The notes under the pieces are model-generated. The model was not told where the DNA came from. It ran no database searches and was given only the letters and a program-made list of their open reading frames with translations. This document shows, piece by piece, positions 24,780 to 34,535 of a stretch of DNA of 64,000 nucleotides. Position 1 is the stretch's first letter; the number at the start of each line of letters is the position of its first letter. Origin of the DNA: Symbiodinium natans (taxonomy: Eukaryota; Sar; Dinophyceae; Suessiales; Symbiodiniaceae); the NCBI GenBank assembly GCA_905221605.1, contig CAJNDS010002206.1, forward strand, positions 355,226 to 419,225. The letters run 5' to 3'. The position numbers were made by a program, and so were the translations under genes.

Positions 24780-27700
24780 TCACAGCCGTAGCTTCTTGGT
24801 AGTGGGGTTTTTCGTGTGTCTGTCTCCTCTTTTCCCTCTCTTCTCTCCTCTTTCTGGTGGTCTTGGGGTGTGGGTCCTCGGTTCCTTTTCTGTTGCGTTC
24901 GGGCAGGCCACAGGGCAGGGTAGCTGGTAGCTGTGCAGTTCCGCTGAGTCTGCGTGACTTGGCGAAGTCAGGGGCGAGGCCGACCTCCCCTTTTGATCTC
25001 CACGGTAGCCGCCATGGATTCCCTCGTGCGCAGATTACGCTGCATTCTGCGATGATGATTGTGGTTCATGGCGCTCCAAAGAAGCCCGGTCTTCTACCGG
25101 GCCGCGCAGCCACAATGGCAGAGCGGTTCGACATGTCACTGCCAGCAGCTTCAGGCTCTGCCTCTGCGATCGACGGCTCGAATGGGACTACCCCTCTGGA
25201 CTGGACGTTGGACACGGAGCTTACAGCCGAAGGCTCCTTGGCGCCTGCCACCGATGGATGGTCGGGCAGAATGCGCCGAGATTTTTATGGGCCATAGCAT
25301 TGATCAAGATGGTCAGATCGATGGTCTCTGGATACCCAGAGCCAACGTGGATGCTGCTAGTGGAGGCGGAGACACGGAGCGCGTCCACTTACTCTGCTGG
25401 CAACATGCCGGGGGCCCACGATGATGCGGATGAATACGACATGGTTCAGGCCGAAAGTACAGATTCGGAACTGGCCGAAGGCGCTGCTCTTCACAGGCAG
25501 CGAAGGGAGCGGCGAGCCTCAATGGGCAGAACTCCCAAGAGACCTGCTTCCTCCGCCCCGGGCTCCAGTTCACCGTGCGGATCTAGCGAAGAAACAATGT
25601 CAGATGAAGTACCTACGGAGCAGCCCAGTGATAGCAGTGGTGGAGCAGAACCTGTGGTCGAAGAGGTGCGTGCCCCTTGCAGCCGCGCCTCCAGACCCCC
25701 TGGTCACGCACAGTGCATTCAGGCCGGCTGAGGCGAGACAGACATTGCCAACGTGCTACCCCGACCTTGCCCACTGAGCGCCCCCGCACAGGCAGGCCCT
25801 CCTCAACCACGGTCTGCTTGGATGTTCTGCACGCAGTGACTTGTTGCGCCCCTGCATACACCTTTACACAAGTAGCAGTCGCGCAGGTTGACGCGGAGCA
25901 GTGCTGTGCCTTTGCCTTTGTCGCAGACAAGATGTTGCACCGACAGGTTCACGAGGGGCTCTCAAGTCTTGCCTGGTTGCTCATACGGAAGCCCTTGCAC
26001 GCATCTCGCATTGCAGGTGCACCAGCTGTTCCGGACACAGGAAGACGTTCTGAGATTCTTGCTTCACCTTGCCCCTGTGCAGTCAGCAGCTCACAGAATC
26101 GGACTAGCTTTCAAAATTCAGGGCCATCCGGGATGGGAATCAATTTGAGCCATGCAATTATACGGTCTGCGCTTTTCCCTCACCACCTCCATGATGCACA
26201 AGCTTGCCCCGATCACCCGCATGGGCAACTGCAAGGAACACGCCTGCTTGACTGCATTGTCCGTGTTGATGCGTTAGGCTCTAGGCTGTTTGGGAGCTGG
26301 ATTGCGGGGTGGGGGCCCGACACTGCCTTACCTAGGCGAGTGCACAATGTTCCCCTAAGCACGGCAAGCAAGTTGATACCTGACCAGGTCATGGAGCGGC
26401 TCTACAGCTCCAGTTCCGACTCTTCTTCAGACGCTGGCTCGGTCTGGCCAAGTCGGGAGCAGCAGTTCAACATAGAGTGTGAAGCGGATCGCATTGCCCT
26501 ACATTGCCCGCACATACAGGTTCAGCAGGCAACTCATCTCGTCCTCAGGGCATGGCATCAGATCACTTGCAAGTCCTGTGCCAGGCTCGCACATGCACAT
26601 GCACAAGGCTCAACCACTGGGTGCACCCAGCCCCCGGTTGGAGTTACCGAGCGCGCGGCCACACACCCCCCTGCCACTGCAGTTGAGCAAGGACACTCCG
26701 ATGCGCGTCGGGTCCGACCCAGGTACCATACTGATCACCCCACGGCATGCCACCTGATGCCTCCCAACGTCCGAGTGCCTCAAGCAACAGGGGCGAGAAC
26801 ATGCCGGACTGGTGCACGAGCCTTGGAGAGCAGATTGATGATGCTCTGTCACCAGGGAACGAGTTGCTCGTACTGCACTGCGCCCGCGAACGGAGCGAGA
26901 TCATCATGGCTGCACACTCAGAGCCCTGCAGCACCATATGAGTTCGGTCCTCAATACCCTTTCACACCCCAGGTCTAGATCCCGCTGGAAGCCGGTTGCA
27001 TTGAGATCGCCTTGCACGTTCAGCACCTTGTTCGGTACAACTAGACAACTGCTCAGCATGTGCCGTAGCGCCTCTTTCAGCCGAAAAGGTGCGATTGTGG
27101 CGATCATTCCAGTTTCTAGCAGGTTTACCGACAGGGTGCACATGTGGCTACGATGCAGCCCATCCTGCTCCAAAGAAACGTAGCACCGGAGCCTGTCTGG
27201 GCCAACGACCTAATTCCTCCATACTGCCCTGGGCTTACTGCCTCCCTCATGCACGAACAGGGTTGTTCACCAAGGGTCCTGGTTGGCTGACACGGACTCA
27301 CTCAGGTCTAATGAACCCTTGCCTTCATGCCTACACTTTCGAGCATAAGGCGCGGCACTCGTTGAACTGTGACACTCTGCACGCACTTGCTTCTTCACGT
27401 TCTGCCGGGGAGCATGCATGGTCACACTTTAGCTGGCCTGCCTGGAGGTGGTCTTGGTTGCTTCCTCGGATCCCCCTGCAACATGGGCAAACCAGACGCA
27501 CTGCGCCACACCCCCTGCATTCAGGTGCGATACACGTCTTTACCTTCAAGATGTGTGATGAGTGGGGCGCTCATGCTGTGAGACCCCGTTGCTCTTTCCA
27601 CACACAGAGAAGCTGTTGAGTTTTCCCATGCAACCTGATCATACCCTTCATGCCATCTCAAGGTTTCCTGCAGCTGTGAAACCTAATAACCTCCAGTCAC

Positions 27701-28400
27701 CCCGCTTAAGATGCCTAATGGACCCAATAAGCGGGCTCTCCATGCTTCGGAGGGGTCGATTTGCCAGTACGGACGTGCGAGGAACCATTACTGGCACCAC
27801 TGCCTCCACTGGTAGCACGACGCCACACGTGTCATCTCTGACTTGTCACCCAGCAGCGACGCGGACAGGATCGGCCGACCAAGCTCATGAGCCGCTTGCG
27901 CTGGAAACAGAACTTTGGTTGCGTAAGGCCAGTTGCAGAACATCCGCCACAGCAGGCCACCGCGCAGAGCCGCTGATCCTAGCACCAACAAAGATCCGTG
28001 AACGCAGGAAGGCTTACGGTCACGGTTTGGAAGAAAATTTCTCACGTGGCTTCTTAAGACCCCCCATGACATCGTGTGCAACAAGAGACCTTTTGGCGAT
28101 ACGGCAGTCACAAGCCCTGGTGGCAAGATACTATTGCACGCAGGCACGTTTTGTCAATCCACTGGTGCAGCCACCCAGATTAACTTCATAATGCTTGGAC
28201 AAACTTGCTGCCCCTTCAAATGGCCTTGTTGCAACTGCAAGAAACATTTTGCCGTCAGGCAAAAAACCCAAGTCTGAGAAATCTTCTTATCACTTCGTCG
28301 CAGGCAAAGAAGGGGGCTGCAAGCGGGGTTTTATGAAGGGGCCTCAGGAACTTGCTGGGGTGGCACCCTCCTGGTTCCCCTCTGAAGGGTACTAGAGCCC
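24780..28400. other. Unclassified region with long but unrecognised ORFs
   Basis: Plus-strand ORFs at 24857-25297, 25258-25731, 25677-26978 (433 codons) and 27562-28191 overlap and change frame. The 25400-25650 part is acidic and Ser-rich (MPGAHDDADEYDMVQAES…) and might be a decayed retroelement ORF1. I recognise no domain anywhere here, and the Cys/His-rich composition of the 433-codon frame argues against a real protein. Confidence 0.3.
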
Positions 28401-28439
28401 TTCTGCCACGTCAAGGCGGGGTGCCGTCGGAAGGGAAAG

Positions 28440-28570
28440 CTTGGAGCTTGAGAGATTCTAAGAAAGCCCCTTTGAAGCTTTTCTAAGCCCTCCTTAAAGC
28501 GACTCTTGAAGTTCCCCTTGACCCTTCAAGTCCCTTCAAGTCTCTCTTAAAGCCCCCCTTGAGTGCAGGG
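28440..28570. repeat. CTTGAAG/CTTTAAG-type short repeats
   Basis: Irregular repeats of CCTTCAAG, CTTGAAG and CTTAAAG. A related, more regular array occurs at 55000-55260. Confidence 0.5.
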
Positions 28571-28914
28571 CGCGATCGATTTCGATCAGGCAGAACCAGT
28601 GCTAAGACACACTTTTTACGCTCAGAGTTACGCCTCAGGGTCTTGGAGACTTGCTGGGGTGGTGTTGCAAGCTGTTGGTTCTTTCCAGCAAAGAAGGAAC
28701 GAAGCCTGCACAGGGACATGCTGAACTTCGGGGGTGCGAAGCGGGGCCACATGGATTGCATGGCCCCATTACCCACGACGGAGCTAAGTATGGCCGAAAC
28801 TTCGGGCGCGGCATGGTGTTCTAGGGCCATAGGGCCAGATTAACAAACCTGTCGGCAGTCTCATCAAGAGTCTCATATTGCCCAGCAGCGTCAGCAGATC
28901 CTCAGCAGAAGATC

Positions 28915-29385
28915 ATCAGCAGCATCATCATCATCATCATCATCATACCATCATCATCATCATCATCATCATCATATCAGATCATAGCATATCATAAATC
29001 ATCACATTGTGTCATTGTATCATCATCATCATCATCATCAATCATCGTCGTCATCATCATCCTGCCAGGTCCTGAGTCCTGAGCCCTGGCATCTTGGCAG
29101 TCCGGCTTCCCGGCGGTCCTGGTGCTGGCACGCGGTCCTGGCCTGGCATTGCCGCATTGCCTGGCATTGGCATCAATCATAATCGCATCATCGCATCGCA
29201 TCATGAATCAACATGCATTGTGAAGTATGAATCATCAATCATCAGTCATCAATCATTCATTCAGTCATGACTCATGACATGAGATCATGATGAGCCACGA
29301 GTCATAAGTCATGAGTCCTGTGATCTTCATGAATCAGAAACCATGAATCAGTCACAGTCACAGCCACAGTCACGGCAGTCACGTG
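28915..29385. repeat. ATC/CAT microsatellite and ATCATGA-type degenerate repeats
   Basis: (ATC)n runs at 28919-28985 and 29020-29060 are followed by a longer field of ATCATGAATCA/AGTCATGA-like repeats to about 29385. Confidence 0.85.
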
Positions 29386-29387
29386 AG

Positions 29388-29890
29388 TCATTGCGACCGC
29401 TGCAACCCATCGGCCACAAACACAGAAAGCAGTGGGAGTGTATGCCGCAATGGCCCACTGTGACCGACATGTGGCTCGACTTTGTGGAACCGGCGCGCGT
29501 CGAAGGACACTGAATTGTCGTGCATGTCCAGCCAGGATCCGCGAAGCTGATGAATTTTGTTTTTCATCACAACTTCGTCCAGTGACGTGCCTTGTTCATC
29601 TTCAATCCAGACTTTGCCTCCAGCAAAGCTGCCCAAGTGCGATCGCATAATTGGGCATGCCAATCATGTTCCCCATGTCGCGGTGGAGTCCTATGTGAGG
29701 GTTCAGAATCACTGCGAGGGAAGTCCATTTTCCATTTGGAAAGCGATCTCGCGATTGACTGCGACACATGCTTCTTTCATGGGGGATGCTTTCGACATGC
29801 AAGGGGTGTTGCCTTCCATTGTGGTGACCAACAATCCAGCAGGTTAACCAGATTTTGCTCAGAAGGATTTTGCATGACAGCTTCACACGC
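29388..29890 (-). pseudogene. Broken retroelement fragment with a 2OG-oxygenase-like signature
   Basis: Three overlapping minus-strand frames together read WTSLAVILNPHIGLHRDMGN, then PNYAIALG and GGKVWIEDEQG, then SFDARRFHKVEPHVGH followed after a frame change by RWAIAAYTP. HRD, a distal His and a following Arg match the HxD…H…R layout of 2OG-Fe(II) dioxygenase-like folds. I associate this block with dinoflagellate retroelement polyproteins (from memory, not checked). At least two frameshifts are present. It lies just beyond the integrase end of the viral element. Confidence 0.5.
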
Positions 29891-29930
29891 AGCTGACAGC
29901 CCAGAGCTCATTTATCATGCATGAAAAGAA

Positions 29931-30935
29931 TCAGGGCGGGGCAGTAGGCCCTGGATTGAAGAGTTGCCTGATTGCCAGCGCCACTGGTGGGCGGGTGAGT
30001 CTCGCTTTAGGCTCAGCGCTCCCGCGGGGCACGGGTAAGGCATGCTTTAGTAAGGTCTCGGAGCCATCGGTGGCCCTGACCACCATGCTGTCGTAGGATG
30101 CCACATCCTTGGCAGTTCCATATTGGGGCTCAAAGCTTCGTCGCGCATTGGTTGGGGCCCGGAAGGCCCCCATCTCCTCCAGTCTCTCTTGCCTGCGCCG
30201 GGTGAGCTGCATGTTGTGCTGGAACTTTTTGGCATTGTCCTGGTACAATCGGAACATGGTGGATTTTTGGTGCTCCACATCCTCGGGGGCCGCATGCACG
30301 GCCTCGTGTGGCCGGCGGTTGTAGGCCAAGGTTGCGTCAGGCAGGTGCTCGCTCCAGTTGCCCCCATGCCGGGCCACGTCGCTGGCCAGGTCCCGTTTCA
30401 AGGTTTGGATGGTTCTATCTACCACTGCCAGAGCGTTCCGATCCGAGGGGTCCTTCACTCTGTGCACCACGGGGTCCGGCAGCGCCCCCTCCAGGCCATT
30501 GAATTCAACCCCTTGATCCGTGGACACAACATAATTGGTTTCCTCCTCCACCAGCTTCGGGATGATCTCCCGGGCTGCTGCCGAGATCGTCTCTGTCTTC
30601 TTGTCGGGCAGGGCTTTGGTCACTGCTTCTCGGGTGAAAACGTCTGAGACAATCAGCCCGTACTTGTTGGCCCCCCGAGTGTTGACGTTGAAGTCGATCA
30701 AATCAGCTTGCAGCCGATCGTTGGGCCCCTCGGCCGCACTCTTGCCTAAAGACCGGGGCTTGGGGGCCAAAATCTGCTTGGCCACGTCGTCCCGCAAAGC
30801 TCGCGCGGCTCGGGCATAGGTCATGCCCGGCCGGTCCGGGAATTCCCTCCGTGCCAGCTGGTGCAGCTTCCGCACATCGCGGACCGAGAAGTCCGCGGCC
30901 AGCTGCCGGAATAGGTTCACGTTCTCCGCGTCCAT
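29931..30935 (-). CDS. Retroviral-type (rve) integrase of the PLV element
   Basis: 334 residues, ATG at 30935, starting 6 bp after the fibre stop. An N-terminal helical region precedes the rve core: LQADLIDFN (first Asp), YGLIVSDVFTRE, STDQGVEF (second Asp), and NALAVVDRTIQTLKRDL, where the third catalytic acidic residue would be Asp instead of the usual Glu. AYNRRPHEAVHAAPEDV is the normal post-core helix. The C-terminal region (FEPQYG…SYDSMVVR…LLKHALPVPRGS) resembles the SH3-like tail of this integrase type. It would insert the linear viral genome into host DNA. The D-D-D triad needs comparison with relatives before calling it inactive. Confidence 0.85.
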   Translation of the reverse strand: MDAENVNLFRQLAADFSVRDVRKLHQLARREFPDRPGMTYARAARALRDDVAKQILAPKPRSLGKSAAEGPNDRLQADLIDFNVNTRGANKYGLIVSDVFTREAVTKALPDKKTETISAAAREIIPKLVEEETNYVVSTDQGVEFNGLEGALPDPVVHRVKDPSDRNALAVVDRTIQTLKRDLASDVARHGGNWSEHLPDATLAYNRRPHEAVHAAPEDVEHQKSTMFRLYQDNAKKFQHNMQLTRRRQERLEEMGAFRAPTNARRSFEPQYGTAKDVASYDSMVVRATDGSETLLKHALPVPRGSAEPKARLTRPPVALAIRQLFNPGPTAPP

Positions 30936-30941
30936 TTTATA

Positions 30942-33900
30942 TCACGAGCGCTTCTTGCCCTTCTTCTCAAGAGCCTCCACACGGGCCTGGAGCCCCTGGC
31001 AGACTCCCCACAAAACGCAGCACATGCGGTTGTAGTCAAGAGTAATGAGCTCTCCGAGCTCCTCGTCCACGAGCTTGCCACACAGGGCCTGGCCCACGGG
31101 CCCCGTCTCCAGCACCTCGTTGGCGATGAAACCCAACGTACGCTTCTGGCTCCCCTCGGTCCGCCGGTACCACTTGGGTGCCACGGCGTCGAAGAGCTGC
31201 TGCAGCTCCTCGAGCCCCGCGGGCTCCAGGCTGTGCTTCAGCTTCTCGTCCGACAGATTTTGGAACCCATAATTCACGACCACCTCCCCGTCGTTGGCCC
31301 CGCCCGTGTTCGATGCCACGATGAGGTTGGCCGGCCCGGTCGCAGCCGTGCGCAGGAAGATGGCCTGGTCCTGGGCGTAGAGCTGTACCCCCCCCGCGGA
31401 AGAGGCGGAGAGCTCCCCTGAGCCCGCGTTGCAGGCCACCAGGAGCCGCGCATTGCCCGCAGTCGCGAGGTTTAGCACCTCCGCCGTGACGTTGCCGCTG
31501 TTGACAGTGGACACAACCTGCAAATCTCCTTGTGCCTGCACCCCCGTGCTGCCGCCAATGAGCTCCAGGTACGCGGGGCTCGAGACGATGCCGTTGTCTG
31601 CGCGGATGGCGCTGGCGGTGTAGAGCACGGAGTTGAGGTAGGTCCCCTGCGTGCCGCCCGTGAGGGTCAAATAATCGTCGGTGGCTCGGGCCCGCACCGT
31701 AGGCGCCCGCAGCTCCGTGGACAGCTCCACGCTCCCTGAGGTCAGCGTGCCCAACACGTCCAGCGCCCCGTTGACGACAGTGCCTCCCGAGCCGCCAGTG
31801 ATAGTGAGCTCCGTGTCCTGGGCGCGCGTGGAGATCGCATTGGTGACGAGCCCCGTGGCCGTGCCCGCGGCGTCGTCGATGTAGAGCTCTGTGTCCACTC
31901 GCAGCCTCGGGGCCACCGTGTGCACCTCTGATGTGGCGAAGGTGCAGAGGCTCTGGTCTGATTGGTCCGTGACCCTGACGGACACGGTGCCCGACTTCAG
32001 GTTGAGGAACTGATTGGTCGGAAGCAGGGGCTCCACCGTATCCGCCTGGATGCTGCCGGCCGTGGCGATGCCCAGGCTGCTGTCTGCGAAGATGCGGCCC
32101 ATGGTCAGCATGTTGACACCCGTCTTGAGGCTGAACTGGCTCGAGGACAGGTCGGCCACGGCGGCCCCGTTGGAAGCCTCGAACTCGATGCCCAGGTTGC
32201 CGCCCCGCAGCGTCAAGAAATCCGCTCCGTTGGCCCTCACGTCGTTGACCAGCAGGGGATCCGAGGGCGGCGCACCCGCCAGCGCATAGCGGGCATCGCT
32301 TTCGGCCTTACTGTAGCAGTCGCAGGTCAGCTGCACCGTGGCGGAGTTGCCGAGGATCAGGTTCGCCCCTAGGGGTGCCTGGGGCAGCAGCGCCCTTATC
32401 ATTCTTGGCGTGAAGTTGTCGAGCACCATAGGAACCCCCGCGTTGCCGTTGACCACATGGTACCTGGAGTCCAGGGGCGTGAAGTCGCTGTTGGAGAAGT
32501 ACCTCCCATCACTTTCGCTTTTGCTGTAGCAGTCGCACGTAAGCTGCACCGTGGCGGAGTTGCCCAGGATCAGGTTCGCTCCCAACGGTGCCTGGGGCAG
32601 CAGCGCCCTTATCATTCTGGGCGTGAAGTTGTCGAGGACCATAGGGATGATGCCTCCGCCTCCGGCGTTGCCGTTGACGGGATGATACCGGGCGTCGCCC
32701 TGCGCTTCGGTGAGGAGCCCAGAGGAGCTGATCTGGCTGGCGATCTCCGCCGAGGTTTCGCCCTGGTCCCAGTAGTTGGTCAGCTCCGAAGCAATGGAGC
32801 TGTCGATGTCGGCCTGCGTGGCGTACTGCGAAACGTTCAGGGCGTCCACGGCGTTCGAGATTTGGGTGTTTACCTCGGCCTGCGTGTACGTCTGGCTCTG
32901 GTCGTAGGCCTGGCACTCGATCTGCAGCGTGTTGCCCGAGTTCTGGAGGCTGGCCACCAGGGGCCCGGTGAAGTGCAGGTTCCGCAGGGCCTGCCCCGTC
33001 AGCAGCTCCCAGGTGGTGTTCCCGCTCCAGGCGGGCGCATTGGAAACAGCTGCGCCCGTAATGAGGGCGTCCACTTGCGCGGAGTCGTAGTAGGATGCGA
33101 GCGCAAAAGCGATCTCGTTCAGGATGGGCGCCTGAAGCCCGGTCCACGGCACGTATGCACTCAAGTCGATGCCGCCCACAGCCGCAGCAATCGCGGCATC
33201 CATCTGCGTGGTGGTGCTGTACGGAACCAGAGCTGCAGTGATGGCTCCATTGGTTTCGCTGCTTGTGTAGTAGCTGCCCAGGGTGGCCAGCACCCAGGAC
33301 TCGCTGGCCAGGGGCGCCAGAAGAGCATTGACCTCCGCCTGCGTGTACGCATCGCAGGCCAGGCTCAGCGTGAAGTTGTCGTTCTCGAGGGAGACGCTCA
33401 GGGGAGCGTTGAAGTGCCAGTTCCTAATTGTGTTCGTTCCGACCAGCAGATCCCAGGTCGTCTGCCCGGACCACGCCTGGGCGTTGGCGAGGTTCGTGCC
33501 ACCGCCCGTGGTCAGTGCAGCCAGTGCCGCATTGAGTGCGTCGATGGCGGACTGCAGGCTCGTCTCGGAAGCCGACAGGTCCGCCGCCGTCGCGTAAGGT
33601 CCGGCACCTTGCAGGGCCAGGATCTCCGTGTCGTGCCCGTCCAGGCGTGCATCTCGCACGGCCAGCAAGCTGCCGAGCCCCGCAGTGTCCGTGTAGCCCG
33701 CTAGTGCGGTGGCAAGAGTTGCAGCCACGTCGGCAGCCGACTGGAAGCCCGCGGCTTGCAGCACCGCCAGGGCCGCCTCGGCGGCATCGAGCCTCCCGTC
33801 TCGGATGGCAAGGGCCGCGTCCAGCGTCGTCTGCTGCACGAAAGGAAGAATTGTCGTAGCGATGAGCTGCGAAACGTCCGCGGGCGTGGTGCGCAGGGCC

Positions 33901-34529
33901 ACTGTGCTGTTGAGGTCAGTGGTTGTGGGCCGGTCCAAAAGAGCCGTAGCTATTTTCTGGTCGACATCAGCGGCTGTTTGCCGGGCCGCCACGTCGAGGG
34001 CCAGCTGGTCCTGCGTGCTCTTCAGCCCATAGGTGGCTGCGACCTGCGCGAGTACTGCGTTGTCGGCACTGGTGATGGCACTGTTCATGGAAGCGTTAGT
34101 GGGATGGTTGGCTAGCTTGAGGTCCACGGAGGCGGGCGTGCTCTTGGAGTTCACGTCCAGCTGCAGCGCGTCGAGGGCGCTTTGGTTCGCTTTCCCCGCC
34201 AGACCCGTGGTGAGGCTGGTGCTGAGAGTGGTTATGGAAGAAGCGTTGCCGGCGATGAGGCCCTCGGCGGCTGCCAAGTCAGCTGCCAAAGCGTAAGGGG
34301 TCAAATCGGGCGGTGCCGGGATGGCTGCCACCTGGCCCTGCAGCGCCGCGACGGCGGACGAGTTGGTCCCGATGGATGCGGTGTTGGCAGCGGTGTCTGT
34401 GAGGGGTGTGTAGGCCGTGAGGACCGTTGCGAGCTGCCCCGCAGAGATCCCCTGCATCTCGATGGTGGTGATGGGGGTCTGGCCATCGTTGAGGATGTTG
34501 CCGGTGATGGTCGACTCAAAAAGACTCAT
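30942..34529 (-). CDS. Fibre/spike protein with C-terminal peptidase S74 (intramolecular chaperone) domain
   Basis: 1195 residues, ATG at 34529. The first third is Ala/Thr/Asp-rich, with many short helical repeats (TTDLNSTVALRTTPADV-like), suggesting a trimeric coiled stalk. The middle has repeats of the form YTQAEVNALL…SYYTSSETN and a near-perfect duplication (about 32285-32465 and 32508-32698) around MVLDNFTPRMIRALLPQAPL. The last 100 residues are an S74 chaperone: NLSDEKLKHSLEP carries the Ser and Lys expected for self-cleavage, followed by LFDAVAPKWYRR and LGFIANEVL. In tailed phages this domain folds and then releases trimeric fibres. Here it would serve a host-attachment fibre on an icosahedral virion (inference from gene context). 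Confidence 0.85.
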   Translation of the reverse strand: MSLFESTITGNILNDGQTPITTIEMQGISAGQLATVLTAYTPLTDTAANTASIGTNSSAVAALQGQVAAIPAPPDLTPYALAADLAAAEGLIAGNASSITTLSTSLTTGLAGKANQSALDALQLDVNSKSTPASVDLKLANHPTNASMNSAITSADNAVLAQVAATYGLKSTQDQLALDVAARQTAADVDQKIATALLDRPTTTDLNSTVALRTTPADVSQLIATTILPFVQQTTLDAALAIRDGRLDAAEAALAVLQAAGFQSAADVAATLATALAGYTDTAGLGSLLAVRDARLDGHDTEILALQGAGPYATAADLSASETSLQSAIDALNAALAALTTGGGTNLANAQAWSGQTTWDLLVGTNTIRNWHFNAPLSVSLENDNFTLSLACDAYTQAEVNALLAPLASESWVLATLGSYYTSSETNGAITAALVPYSTTTQMDAAIAAAVGGIDLSAYVPWTGLQAPILNEIAFALASYYDSAQVDALITGAAVSNAPAWSGNTTWELLTGQALRNLHFTGPLVASLQNSGNTLQIECQAYDQSQTYTQAEVNTQISNAVDALNVSQYATQADIDSSIASELTNYWDQGETSAEIASQISSSGLLTEAQGDARYHPVNGNAGGGGIIPMVLDNFTPRMIRALLPQAPLGANLILGNSATVQLTCDCYSKSESDGRYFSNSDFTPLDSRYHVVNGNAGVPMVLDNFTPRMIRALLPQAPLGANLILGNSATVQLTCDCYSKAESDARYALAGAPPSDPLLVNDVRANGADFLTLRGGNLGIEFEASNGAAVADLSSSQFSLKTGVNMLTMGRIFADSSLGIATAGSIQADTVEPLLPTNQFLNLKSGTVSVRVTDQSDQSLCTFATSEVHTVAPRLRVDTELYIDDAAGTATGLVTNAISTRAQDTELTITGGSGGTVVNGALDVLGTLTSGSVELSTELRAPTVRARATDDYLTLTGGTQGTYLNSVLYTASAIRADNGIVSSPAYLELIGGSTGVQAQGDLQVVSTVNSGNVTAEVLNLATAGNARLLVACNAGSGELSASSAGGVQLYAQDQAIFLRTAATGPANLIVASNTGGANDGEVVVNYGFQNLSDEKLKHSLEPAGLEELQQLFDAVAPKWYRRTEGSQKRTLGFIANEVLETGPVGQALCGKLVDEELGELITLDYNRMCCVLWGVCQGLQARVEALEKKGKKRS

Positions 34530-34535
34530 GTTTTA

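Noticed and set aside
25677-26978. 433-codon plus-strand ORF as a gene
   Set aside because: Cys/His/Ser-rich, no domain, overlaps other open frames, and lies among retroelement debris.
32457-33704. 415-codon plus-strand ORF
   Set aside because: Antisense shadow of the fibre gene, Gly/Val/Arg-rich, without motifs.
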